Positions 1-13,100 of a stretch of DNA of 64,000 bases are shown one piece after another. Origin of the DNA: Symbiodinium natans (Eukaryota; Sar; Dinophyceae; Suessiales; Symbiodiniaceae); contig CAJNDS010000613.1 in the NCBI GenBank assembly GCA_905221605.1, positions 655,894 to 719,893 of the forward strand, read 5' to 3'. The position numbers were made by a program, and so were the translations under genes. The notes below the pieces were generated by a model. That model was not told the DNA's origin. It did not search any database and was given only the letters and a program-made list of their open reading frames with translations. Numbering within the stretch: the stretch's first letter is position 1; every line of letters starts with the position of its first letter.

Positions 1-750
1 TTTTTGGCAAGGTTTTCCGACAGCTTGACTGCGGCGCTGCTTCGATGTTGTCAGGTTTTCTCCAATGGCAGCGAACGAACGGCTAGCGAGGACATGCCGA
101 GGCAGGTATCGATACTGGAGCGCAGGGTTGTGCGTGGGCTGCCTTTGGGGGCTTGGAAACTCTGCTTTCCACATGGGCCTGCTTCGCTTCTCAGCTGAAA
201 ATGCACCAGAAGTGCAACCCTACAGAACCAAAGCACAGTTGGTCCCCAGTTCGCCATGGACCCAACTTTGCAAGGCGTCCTGCAGATGGCCACACACTGA
301 CCATCAACATGCATGTATCGTGGATGGTGAGAGTTTTGCACACAGTCTCTGGCTAAGACCGGGGTTCCGATGTTTGTTGCGTTGGAAGCAGCAAAACTGC
401 AGTAAAGCCGAGATCCCAAACCTTCAAACCCAAACCAGCCTGTGGCGTGTTTCGTGCTGTTGCCTGACTCGGCCCGGTCCATTTTTCTGACTCTGGCCTC
501 TGTGATTTCGGACTCGGTGGACTTCCCGACTCAGCGGTCAGCCGCATGCAGACGATCCGAACACTCTTGCGGGATCTAAAGTTCCTAACAGTGATGCCAA
601 CAGTCCCCCTTTCGGCGAGTTCCGTGTACTAGTAGTAGCAGTCCTTAACAGGGACTCTAGTACCCCCCTAGTATTTCCCGGTTAAGGACTGTTAGTATAA
701 GGGCCCTCGGTGGGCCATGCTGTCGCAGGCCATGCGCGCCATCTTCTGAG
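1..750. other. Upstream stretch, no gene recognised
   Basis: I see no convincing coding motif here. The first adenylation core motif expected upstream of position 751 (the LKAG-YVPLD type) is not visible in any frame, so the earlier exons of the peptide synthetase lie outside the window or are too short to recognise. The stretch contains one clear inverted repeat (639-691), listed separately. Confidence 0.5.
639..691. repeat. Short inverted repeat / hairpin
   Basis: CAGTCCTTAAC (639-649) is perfectly complementary to GTTAAGGACTG (681-691). The loop holds a secondary GGGA/TCCC pairing and a C-run. It lies about 60 bases before the first recognisable NRPS exon, probably in an intron. Function unknown. 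Confidence 0.6.
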
Positions 751-3055
751 ATGTATGTGCTCTACACGTCTGGCAGCACGGGCCGACCTAAAGGACCCCA
801 TTGTTTGGCCTTTGTAGGTTGCGGCCGGTTGGTTGAGTGACGAAGTTGATCAAGACTTTCCGTGCCCAGTTCTGCATTGGGCCACGCCTTCTGGCACTCT
901 TCAGATTCACCGAGTTGCCATCAGGAGTTGCAGTCTCGCATGGCGCTGTGCTGAGCCACATCCTCTGCTGTTGCGACAAGCTCGCGGTGCAGCCCTTTGA
1001 CCGCGTCCTGCAGTCAATCGTGCCTTGGACGTGTCAGTGTAAAAGCCGAGCGCTGTGGCCTGTCCACAAGAAAATTGTATAAAGTCTTCGTGGTCATGTG
1101 CGTAGACAGCACTGCGGTTCTCAGGCTTTCGTGTTCGACTTTGCTGTGAGCCAGTCCAGTGCTCAGCATAGCACAAGTCATCGGTACCTCAAGTTCAGCA
1201 GGATATTCTGCAAGATGATGGGCCACCGACTACTCAGGCTGTTCCCTAGCCTGGTCGTGGGTGGATCGCTTCTGCTACCACCAGAAGTTCTTTGTAAGGA
1301 TCCACTGGCGCTGATGCGAGCCTCTGACAAGGCGATGACAGTGAGCTTTGCATCTGTGTTTCAGGCAGCCCCCTACTTTCTTACCTGCTTTGCTCAACGG
1401 CTGACATCCTCCGACCTGTCGACCTGCGACATCCGGAGTAGATGCATCAGCAAACCGGTGGGCCAACATACAAATCGATGAACCAGCCTGGAACAAAATA
1501 AGCTGCTGCAGGTGTACAGTGTCGCGTAAGACTCATGCTGTGTCGGCACTGGAAGGCATCTTCCACGAGCCTTGACATGGTGCCGACGCTCTTCTCCTTG
1601 GTCTTGGAGCTGAGTTGTGCAATCTAGCGTATGCGTAGTTTCTCGAAATGCTGGCAGGGGTGGAAAAGAAAGAAGCACACGCCATGTCTTCTCCACGTAC
1701 GCGTGCCGCATGTTCGTTGCAGGAGACTGGCCTGCGATTGCCCGCCGTGCGCCGCATCAACCTGGGTGGTGAGCCTGTCAGTGTCAGGCGTGGGCAGAGC
1801 ACAGAACCGCAGAAGTGTGCAACCCCTGCTGTCTTCTCTCAGTGCGACAGGCTTCTCCATCAAGCCCTGCAGAGCTTCACCAACGCACGGGTTCTTGTGA
1901 CGTATGGCCCAACGGAAGCTGCCGTCGACTGCACGACGTGGTACGCAGAGAAGGACAGTCTCGGGAAAGTTCCGAGTGCCGTTCTTGGCTGGCCAGATGC
2001 TTTCCGGGCCATCGATGTTTGCGATCCACGCGACCCATGTGGCGGGGCAGTCCCGTTGGGTTGTACCGGTGAGCTCCGAATCTTTGGCCCTGGGCTCGCC
2101 AAAGGATATGTGGCTCGCGCAGAAGAGACCGGCAAAGCCTTCGTGAGCTGTCAGCGTGCTGCAGGTGCCCAGTACCGGACAGGAGATGCGGTGCGATGGG
2201 GCCGAATCTGCGGTCTCGAGTTTCTGGGGCGACTGGATGCTCAGGCAGGAGCCTGTTGGACTGATGCAATTGCACGAAGACATTTGCTTGCTTCATCTTG
2301 CTTCTTTAGTACTTTGGACTTCGGATGTGCTTGGACCAGCATGAGAGCCTTGTAGAGAGCCCATGAGCCTTGAAGCCTTGAAGGTCAAGGTCCGTGGCCA
2401 CCGCGTGGAGTTGGAGGAGATCGAGTCGGTGCTGAGGAGGTGCCCGGGTGTTGCGGAGGCCGCCGTGGTCTCTGCCGTGGTCTCTACCGAAGTCTCCTCC
2501 ACGGCCGATGAGGCGCGGGATGTTTGCGCGAGGTGCCGGGCCGACCCTTGAGCTAGCTGGTCTTTGCGAGTCTTTGCAAGGCCATGCTCGTGGCTTTCGT
2601 CAGCCCTCAGAAGGGGGCTCCAGCTCCTTCCGAGCTTCCGCAGACCTTTGCAGCCAAGTCGCTGCCCGATCACATGGTCCCTCGCCACGTCTTCTCGCGA
2701 GGCCTCGAGGAGCCCGTGACAAGGGTATCTCTCCGTGAATGCCAGGTGAGGTGGAGTGAGCCGGTTAGCTACACCAGGCATGAGTGAAGTTAGCGTATCT
2801 TGACACAAGGGACTGAAGGGACTGCAGCTAGACTGTCCTGTCTCAAGGGGTTTGTTGGCAGGATACGGGAAGATGCATGTGAGACCCATAAAAACCACGA
2901 ACTAAATGCGGTGGTTGGAGCGTGACGAAAGCAATCGTGGAATGTGAGGACTGGCCTCGCAGCCCCACGGGAAAGCTGGACCGTCCGCGCCTGGCGCGCG
3001 AGGCCCAGGACCTCCTCGCCCTGGAGGCACGCAGACGAGAGGACATGACTGGCTT
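751..3055 (+). CDS. NRPS module 1 adenylation domain (exon cluster)
   Basis: The first exon (751-793) reads [15 protein letters not shown], the ATP-binding A3 motif. A later exon (926 on) continues [12 protein letters not shown]. About 1215-1310 gives an LFPSLVVGG segment. About 1730-2244 gives [13 protein letters not shown] (1903-1917), [14 protein letters not shown] (2173-2187) and GRLDAQ. From 2384 follows [14 protein letters not shown], then DHMVPRHVF near 2665 and the A10 lysine in SPTGKLDR near 2960. These are the motifs of an AMP-forming adenylation domain in the right order. The N-terminal third (A1-A2) and the substrate-pocket aspartate region are not readable here, so I do not predict the substrate. 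The domain is split by at least six introns, far more than the module 3 copy. Confidence 0.85.
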
Positions 3056-4021
3056 GCGAATGCTTGCGACATTCTTGTGCCTGCATGATCTTGGTATCTG
3101 CTTGGCGTGTGACAGGTGCAGAATGGGCTGGAGGATGATCTGAACCTGCCTCCAGATCTTCGCACAGCTGGCGCGGAGTGCTTCCTACATCTGCTTCGCA
3201 AGACCCTTCGACTTCAGCAGATTGAGCTTTCAAAGCCATTTACGCGGCTGGGCGGCGACTCCATTTCGGCCATCCGAATCTCAGCAGGGCTACGCGAGCA
3301 TGGCTATGATTTGTCACCTGCAAGGCTGCTGACTGCTCCCTCTGCTGCAGCCTTAGCGAGGAGCATTGAGGCATCCCAGTCCACTTGTGACCGCGGTGGC
3401 ACATCCGCAAAGATCGAAGGGGAAGTGCCATTGAGCTTGATGCAGACTCGCTTCTTTGGCTTGGGTCTTCGAAATCCGCATCACTACAACCAGTCCCTGA
3501 TGCTCATGCCGTGCTCCGAAGCAAAGCATCTTGATGCAGAGAGCCTCCGGCGATGCTTAGTGCGTCTTGCAGAACACCACGACCTGCTGCGCGCCAGCTC
3601 CCTGGCTCAATCTGGTCTTGACGCCTCCCTTGACCACAATTCTGTCCTAAGCCCTGCCAAGCCCAGGTTTCCAGCTGACCGACCATTCGCGGACTTCACA
3701 GAACATTCGGCCGCAAGCGCAGGCTGCGAAAGCTGTCTCAGCAATAGCGCAGACGGCCAGGCAAGACGGGGGAGAGAAACCTTAACAGCATCGTCACGCA
3801 GATTCGTGCAGCGGCAGGAGCAGCATGAACTTTTGAGGCACGGAGCGGAGGGGCGTTTGTTGCGACGTTGTGCTTTGGTCAGGCCAGAGGAGTTGGGAGA
3901 CATTTGCGATCGCTTGCAGCAGTCTCTGGAGCTGAACGAGGGCCCGATCATGGCCGGAGCTGTTGTGCACATGAGCCAGAGCAGGTGGGATCAGTGTAGA
4001 TTGTAGATGGTGTTTGGGCAT

Positions 4022-4108
<87 letters not shown>

Positions 4109-7100
4109 AAGTCTCACTAATAACAACGGATTCGGGCGCGCTTCGTGCGCGGGGGGGGGCTCTTTCGGGGGTTCCCTTCATGCCCAGCAGAAGAAGAAGA
4201 AGAGAGAGAGAGAGAGAGGGAAGATAACGCGACAGCTGTCAACTTGTCAACGTTCGAGCCCTGCAGGGACGCGAAGTCCGAGCAAGACTGGGAAGCGAGA
4301 ATTCTTCTTGTCATCCACCACTTGGTTGTGGACCTGGTTTCATGGCAGGTTATTGTGGCGGACATGGAGTTGCTTGGGCTCAAACGGCCACGCTTTTGCG
4401 GGTTCGGTTCAAACGCTTCTTCGGCAACAAACTTCAAATCCTTGAGATACAAAAAGACACTTGTGATCGTTTGTCTTTCCAGTGCATAGCAAAGTTCCGT
4501 ATTAAGTCATGTGCAAGGCAGCTGCTGCTACACGAGCTGGGTCTCGTCCCAGAGTCGCAGCTGTCTGTGGTGACCCGGTCCTTCCATGAGCCGCTCGCGC
4601 GTTAATAGCTTGGGTCGCACTGAGCGCAGGCATTCAACACAGCACAAGCTCAGGTCCTTGCAGAGCCCAACTCAAAACCAACATTTTCTCTTAGGCTCGG
4701 AGGCCCTCGCAACACGTCAGACTGAGAAACATAAAGCATATGCCTTTCTATATCAGGCACAGCGTGGACTCCCAGGCATTTTGTTGAATCCGGCACCACA
4801 GGCGCAGAATCTCCACACCATTCTTAAGTTAATCGCCCTCCTTCCATCACAAGGAGGGCAGGGGATGTCGACCGGCAAGAGCAGAAGAAATGAGGAAGCG
4901 GGACCAGATTGCTGATGACTCGGAGCCAGGACGGTGAACGAAGGAGTGCTCCGTGGAGAGGAGGTTTGGCTTTTGGCCAATGCCCGATCTGCTCCTTCTC
5001 GCAGAGGAGTGGTCAACAGCCACCATAGAAAGAAATACGCTTGCTGCAACGCATTTGTATAACTCAACAGTTTTTTTGAGATGTGTCTTACGTTTCAGTT
5101 GGTGAAGAAGATGGAAATGAAAATGTCAAAGATAGAAGCTGAGCCTTTGAAGGGCCCATCACACGAATCTCCTCTACGCACTGCTGCCCAACTCCGTTCG
5201 GCCATGATTGATCCTGCTCTGGGGCACAAACTACCTTGGCGGGCATCGCAGAGAAGCAACGTAGGCATCAACAGCACAGAGATAATGCTGAAACGCACAT
5301 GGAGTAGCAAACTCTGAGTGCGCACGCTCTTCTTCCCCAGTGCGGGAATGCTGCGCTCAACCAAAGACACTATAATTTACAGAGTCTGTAACTTGCAAAT
5401 TCGAGGAATCGTCACGCACCGAGCTGGCACCCTTGCCGATCACCGCCACATCGTACGAAGCCATCACGCGCAGTAGGAGGATCCACAACATGCACGCGCA
5501 AAGAATCCGCTCTTACGCGAGGGCAGCCCCGCCAAAATTGACACGTGGGGTTATTTGGTCCTGTAAATATATTCTGTCTGTGTTTTGCGAAGCGCCAATA
5601 TGTCGTGGGCTTGTAGCTGTTGACATCCGTCGTGGTCACTGAGCCGACCTCATGTGCCTCAGCAGACATGTCCGTGTCAACATGGTTGCCGCATGCGCCC
5701 GGTGTCGTTTTGCTGATCTGCAAGGTATGCTAGCCAGTCGGTGTCAAGCAATCCGCAGGCTGAGCCTTTCGAAAGGATCTTGCCTCGCGTGGCTGCTGTG
5801 CACCATATGCAGCTGATGGCCAGGCTTCACGAAAGCCGGCGGTGGACTGGGCTGCGGCTTTGGCAAAGGCCAGACAAGAGGAACCGCCCGTCAGTACATG
5901 TGTATATGTTGCCTTGACAAGAGGACGCTGACCTCGCTGGGAACTCCTGGGCCACAGCCAAGCGAGAGGTGCGAATGGTGCGATCGAATTGAACGAAATG
6001 TATGGGAGAGTTTAATTTTGGGCTTCGCGGAGGTACGCAGCCTGGATTGCGTGGACACGGCACTGCTCCTCTCTTGTGGGGAGATTCGGCCCTTCGAAGT
6101 GCTGCTGGCTGCCTTGGCCAAGGCACGCCTGCACGTTGCACGGGCATTTGAGCAAAAATGAACGCGTGTTTTGCCACAAGGCCTTCGGGTCGCTGGCGCG
6201 TGCCATTGGTGCCCAAGTGCAAGGGCTTTGGGTGGAGGTGGAGGGCCATGGCCGTGGTTCGGAGCATGGAGATTTCGCCAACACGGTCGGCTGGTTTACC
6301 GAGTTGCTGCCGGTCTGTCTGGAGGTCGTTCACATGCGCTGGTGTGCACTGATGCATGTACCCTGCGTCCTGCGTCCGTTACCCGGGCGTCACCTGTGGC
6401 CTGTCGCGCAGGTGTCCGAGTCGATTCCAGACACTCTTCTCGAGAGCATGGAGCGGTGCAGAAGCACGTCGGCAAGTCGCAAGCAGGACGTGCAGCCGAC
6501 AATTTGCTTCAACTACTACGGTCAGGCCTGTGAGATGCCGCGGTATGTAGATCTGGCAAGCTTATGCAAACCTGGCGTTTCTCATGCGTCTTGCAGGCAA
6601 GCCATGCTGGCACCGACTTGCAGATCTTCAGTCTGGCTCCAGAGTGGAGGACGTTGGCCCTGAAAGATATGGCGGAAGAGAACCAGCGCGAGTATCTTCT
6701 GGAAATCGAGGCGTCGGGTGTGATGGTTGAGTCGGTTTGAACACTGGGTGGAGTGGAGCTGGCAGCACTTGACAAAGGTAAGCTTGCAGCGCAAAAGATG
6801 CACAGGCCATGCTGGTGAATGGCGCCAGCGGCAGAACCCTGGAAATCGAGTGGGTGTATCATCCACACTTTGATGACGAGCGGCTTGGGCTGATGAGAGT
6901 CATAAGATGCAGGGAGTGTGACAGGTGGCACGGTGGCATGCGCGATGCCACAGGCTTCTCGGCCGATGGTTCGACGACTACCTGCGCCAGATTCCAGTGA
7001 TATGTGCATCGGCAAGGACGCTGGCTTCTGGAAGGACACGGCTGGTGCTTTGTGCAGGGAATTGTGTGTCCAACTCAGTGAGACTGCCCTCAAGACCAAA

Positions 7101-10100
7101 CAAGCCTTCAGGCCCCCTCTGCCGAGCGACTACCCGCTGCTAGACTCCCGGCTCAGTGCCGCAGCGCTGGGCACGTGGCTCGCGGCGCTCGAGGTGCTCA
7201 AGGCACAGAGCGGAACGAGGCGCGCGAAACGAGGGCGAATCTGTGAATCTGCGAACGAATGCGAATGACTTTGGTGACCTCATTTGAAGTCTTTGAAGTG
7301 CTGTTGAGGTGTCGTGGGGTTTCTGTAGGCGCCTCGTTTTGGAAGACAGATGAAGAAAGGGCTCTGGGCTGAGCTTGCCCTTCTTTTTGGGAAGGGCATC
7401 TGAGTTTCTGAGTGTGAAGCCGACCGCTGGCCAGGAGCCTTGATGAGGTTGAGAACGTGTACCCTTGCACTCCGCTACAAGATGGGATGATGGCAGAAAC
7501 GCTGTTGAACCCTCAGGCCAATGTGGAGCAGCCGCTGGCCTTCACAGCGGTAAAGCTTCTGATCATTCAACATAACGCTTCTAGGTATCTGGAGATGTCT
7601 GCTGCCAGAGCTGTCAAGGGAATTTGGTTGTGACGCGTATATCGTGGTGGAGCATCAGAGGCTCCCCTTGCTCCTTCGCGGTGTGGATGCGGCAGCCTGG
7701 CGGAGGGCCTGGCAGCAAGTCGCGTGCCGGCACGAGGCGCATTCTGACCTCGGATTAGGTAAGGTGGAGACATGCACACACACACACACACTCACATATT
7801 GACCTTTGGGCCCTCAACTCCTCGCTTGCTGCGGCCCTGGTTCGAAGAGGCCCTGCGCGCGACACTCGCCGCGCAGCTTGGGGCGGAGGGTCCTCGCTTC
7901 TGGCAGGCACACGGCACCCAGAACTTGGGCGCAGGCGGTTATCATCTGAGAGGGTTGTAGAGGCCTTATAGCTACCATTGCAGGTGGTCCTCAAGGCCAA
8001 CTCAGCAGCGGGATTGACGCATTGGGAGGAGCCTGTTTGGGCGTTTGTGCCAGGCTAAGGATTCCTTCCCAGAACGTGCATCCATGGCTTCATCAAATGC
8101 TGTTAATGGTCAGGAGGGTGTATGGGACCTGACGGACATGGATCTGCCAACAGACAGGCAACTGTCACGTGAAGCAAACATGGAAGAAGTGCAGACGGCG
8201 CGCTTGGTGGATGGACAGGTCTGGCAACGATCCGCAGACATTGTCGCCGCTGCATGAGGATGAGGTCGGGTAGTGTCGGGTATGTCGAGTGCATTGACTG
8301 AACATGTTTTGCCGTAGTTGACTGCTCTGGGCCTTTTGGACGCTCTCACTGTTGTCTCCTGTCCCAGAGGTGCCCAGGCTGCTTGGAGCCTGGGCTGCAG
8401 ATTCGGGATGACTGGGACATTTGGCCACGCCAATGCCACGCCCTCGTCTCCCCCTTGGCCCTGTCCTTCCAGGCCTTCTCCATAGCTTTCTCCGCAACGA
8501 TGCAGCGGCCGGCTTCCGTTGCGGCGGACGCCTTCTGCGTTTCGCTCTCTTCGAGGCTGGTCTCTGGGCTTGCTTGTGTTTGGCCTCGAGTTGGGGGATC
8601 TGGGCTACTGGCCGCTCCAACGTTCTCACGTTTGCACCAGTTGGCACACGCAGAGGTTCGGCGCGGCACAGAGCAGATCGAGGCTGGAAGAAGACACGGG
8701 CGGGGGGGGGGGGAAAGGACGGGAAGTACATATATGGGAGCTATGCGGAGGCTTCCAAGAGAATAGCATGCAGCATGCATTTTTCCCGGCACATTTGAGG
8801 ACGGCCTTCATGTCTTCGTTCGCACTGAGCACCACGCCATTTCTGACGGCTGGTCGAACCCGCTGCTGCTCCAGGAGGCCCTGCACTTCTATGCAGGCGA
8901 GGGACCCGGGAACACAGCAGAAACACCAATTCCACGCAGCGGCAGCACGATCGCAAGAGGAAGTGCAAGCGGAGCCCCTCCAGGAGGCGGAGAGCTGGCA
9001 CCGGCCGCACCCCTGGCCTCCTTTGCCGCCTTTGTGCAGAAGCGGAGCCAGGCTCGGTTGACTCAGTTGTATACACGCGCGCGCACACACACACACCTAT
9101 TATATATATATATAATATAATATAATATAATATAATATAATATAATATAATATAATATGCATACATACATACCAAATGCATGGATGCGAATGGAAGTATT
9201 TAATGCATATGCATATGCGTTTGCAGATGTATGTATATATGTACGTATGTAGTTTGTCTGTATGTGTGTCTGTCTGTCTGTATGTGTGTATGTATGTATA
9301 CAAACAGCATTGTATCGTTCTTTTGTTGCACGAAGGTCTCTGTTGCCAGGCAACTTGGCCGGCTCTTGGCCGCGCGATTGTTTTCGGGTTCCCGGACAGC
9401 CAAACAGCTGTTGCGGCACGGGCACTGTCAGCAAAGAATGATGATCGGAATACTCGGAATGACCGCAATAGGCATCTTCATGATAGCAGCACTAAGAATT
9501 ATAATGATCATAAGGGAAGGACCATGATATTGAAAACAATAAGAATAGAATGGCTTCACTCGCCAAAGTGCTCGAAAGGTTTGCATGTTGCACGTCTGAA
9601 CTTCAATTGCAAGCCATATGCACCGCCTGGTAGGGCAAGCAGCGACGAGAAGACATGCGACGATTCTGGAGGCAGCAGCTTTGTGACGCAGGCCGATCAC
9701 TTGCACAGTTGATGATGGGGAGACGAAAGAACGAGAACAACACAGGGCGAGCCATTCCGCATTCTGCAGGTACAGTGGCAACACCGACAAGTGCCCTTGG
9801 CCCTCACCATGCTCCAGCTCACGACCCCCAGGACTTGGGGGGAAGATATATGGCTTCTGTAGATCGAAGCGGATGTTTAAAAAAGCCCTGGTTTGTAAGC
9901 ACCCTCTGTAGCCTTACAGGAGCCGCCTCGGAGAGAGCTACTCCAGCTGCGGCGACAGCTGCATGGCTGGTCGCGGCGTGCCATCGAGGAGAGCCCGCGT
10001 TACCGATCTGAGGGCACTCAAATATCAGCGTCCTAGAACAAAGATTACTCTTGTGGTAAGTACCCCATTTTTGTAGGTACCCCGATGCTACCCATTTTTC

Positions 10101-13100
10101 ACGAGTGTTGACCTAGCTTCGGCCACCTCTGAACTCGAAACTCTGGAGTCGAGCCTCGCGGCAACATGCGGCCATGTGCAGGTCTTCTCTGAAGGAGGTG
10201 CTACATCTGCTGCTGTGCTTCACAGCGTCTGGGCACTTCTACTGGTTCCGCGGCTCGCAATCTTGTTGTTCCATGTGGTGCCTCTTTCCGCAGGTCCCGG
10301 TGTGTGTGTGGGGGGTCTGCAGGCCCATCGGAAGATGGGTGATGTCTTCGGCGCAGTCCTTTCCGGCCGCGATGCCCCCGTGCCGGGTGTGGAAGGCAGA
10401 CGGGCGACGTCCACCTTTGGATATAGTTTTTTTTTGGGGGGTTTAAAATGCGAAACTACGGGACCCATGAATAAAGTCCCCCAAATAGTAGGATTCCCTT
10501 ATACTAGGGACCCCACTTAGGTCCCCCCCCCAAATTTCGGAACCCCCCCCCCCAAAAAAAACCCAAAAATTTGCAACGCGAACCCCACTGCGTTTTGGAG
10601 CTTTGGGGGAGGCATGGTGGGCCTCCTGATCTCCACGGTGCCCTTGCGCGCTCGCTTTGAGGCCACCCTGAGCTGCAGAGGTGGGGACCCTAAACCCTAA
10701 ACCCTAAACCCTAAACCCTAAACCCTAAACCCTAAACCCTAAACCCTAAACCCTAAACCCTAAACCCTAAACCCTAAACCCTAAACCCTAAACCCTAAAC
10801 CCTAAACCCTAAACTCCAGCTTTCAGGGTTTTGAGGGCTTGGTTGTATCGTTGTATCCCTTGGTGTCTGATCACCCTGAGTGCAATAATAAAAAAAAAGT
10901 GACGAGTTCCGGCAAAGCTTGGCCAGACTTCGCTCTGCAACTTCAGCGGTTGCTCTTGGAGGTGGCGGAGCACCAGTGCCTCAGTTGCGACCAAGACAGA
11001 GTCTATGTGAAAGGACCGCCAGACAGGTAAGAACAAACATGTATGGACGGTTTTGCTCCGCTCTTCCAGCCTTCAGCTCTGCTCACAAGCATGTTAGCAT
11101 GCACCACAGTCAATTCTTCTTCATGTTAGAGACTTGATAGTCCCCAGGTACTGCAATCTTGCAGGGGCCTCAGAGCGAGAGCACTGCTTTTTTTCTGGGA
11201 CCGCAGCAGCCTGTCGACGCAAAGGGATGAAGCCATAGCCGACTCAGGCTGATATCCGGGAATGGTGCAAGCTTCCCGGACGAGCGACTTGGTTGCACAT
11301 CTTGGCAGATGTTCCAAGCTAGCATGATGGATCGCGGCGAAGTACAGTGAACCCTCGTAGTCGCAAGGACCTCTTCCAGACCACGCTGGTGTTCGAGAAC
11401 TTCCCCTTGCCAGGTGACGAGAAGTCTTGGCTTGAGGTCGGAACTTGCAGAATCTGGCAAAGAGCTGCACTTTGTGTGGCATCAACAGCCTCCACGGGGT
11501 GTGCACGATGGCCAGGCGCTGCATCCTTTCGATGAGTCCATTCCCATCACCGGTGCCGTGCTGCCCATGGTCGCTGTGCTGGTGCCTGCAGGAGGCAGAA
11601 GCTGCTAAAGGGACTGAGAAAGATGATCGAGGAGTTAGCGGTTAGCTGTGGCAAGTGCTGTTGATATTCTCTCTCTCGCTCTCTCTCGCTCTCTCTCGCT
11701 CGGCTATTACCAATAGGAAGGTATACACCTCACATCACCTCATTGTGCTTCCTTCTGCGCATGTGTTTTGGGCAGGCGAGAGCATGCAGCTCACGTTGCG
11801 CTTCGATGCTACTTTGTACTCAAGGTCGGTGGCCATGATACTCAGCGGCAGTCACAGGGTCAAGGAGTCAAAGGTTTGAACCGTTGTCACCACGTTGTAT
11901 GAAACCCTGTGCAAACACGGCGTGCCCTGTTCCTAAATAACCGTCCTCTCAAAGTTGTAATGGTCAGGGCAGGAATGTCCGGTCGGCAGGAATGTCCGGT
12001 CGGCAGGAATGTCCGGTCCCTGAAAGCTTGCGGCAGATAGACACAGTTGGATGATTCCGCGCTGGGATCAGGCGAGGCGGCGGCGTATTTTGAGGATCGA
12101 TGTGCAGAATGTCACGACACTCAATATTTAACCAAGGGGTCAGATGAGAAGGAGCACCAAAAAACTGAGAATTGACCGGATGTTCTCATGGTCAACCTGC
12201 AAGATGCGACCGCTGGCTCAGCAGTGCGGGTTGCAGCTCCTTGTTCACGGTCTGCAAACGTCAAGCCGTCTTCGCTTCGAGCCTCTGAGGGAGCTTGCTG
12301 CGGAGTTTGACCTGATCCTGAAGTGCGTCCTCGAGAGGCAGAACTCCCATTTTCAGAGTCCCCTCGAACACAGCTGTGGCGCTGTGTCACAGTTAGGCCC
12401 GACCTGCCCTGCGGCGAGCTCCTTGCCGTGCTTCCAGCGCTGTCGGCAGGCGTGGTGGGCTCTTTGTGTGTTTTTTTGTGTTCTTTTCTCTCACACCATG
12501 GGCAGCGCACGCGCGCCGCACGCGCGTACTTGTTTTGCTTTGCTCCACGAGAGACAGAAGCGTATGCGAGGCCCCGAGCTGACCCTGCGTCCTTGCCGTC
12601 CTTGCCATCTTTGCCTCATTTCACGCAAAGGTTTGTAGGATTTCAAAGGATTTTACAGCTTGACAGTGGAACTGCCAAGCGTTGCCAGGTGCATGGATTT
12701 CTGCTTGGGCTTCTCTCCTGGCGTCTCAGGACTACACTGACAAGTCATCTGAAATCTGAAGTTCTTTAAGTCCCAGTTGCGCCTTTGCACTCACTTGAAT
12801 TTACATTGAGGCCATGGTGTCCAGCCTACCATTCTGCCGCCCTGCCGAGGCATTTGAAGCACTGTGGAATGAGCGATGTTTTCAGCATGTGTAGCAATGT
12901 TTTGTGGGAGGCCCCATCGCCCTCCATGCTTTTTGCTGCCGCGGCCACAGAGAACTAGCAGCTAGATCAGTGAATTTCTGAGTTCTGCAGTCTTCTGGCA
13001 AGCTGTTGCCTCTTGCATTTCCCTCGCCTATCTCAAGGGTGTATTGTAGCGTGTCAAAATGACACTTAGGGCCTCGGGCCTCTCAAATGAAGCGTAAGCT

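Noticed and set aside
3794-4181. Minus-strand frames with long (SL)n peptides
   Set aside because: They translate the (AG)n microsatellite of an NRPS intron; pure repeat artefact.
8830-8856. Heterocyclisation (Cy) domain before the cysteine-like A domain
   Set aside because: The motif is HHAISDGWS, the normal condensation form, not DxxxxDxxS.
10687-10814. Real chromosome end or contig join at the telomere-like tract
   Set aside because: The condensation-domain motifs continue in order on both sides, so the tract is internal and intronic.
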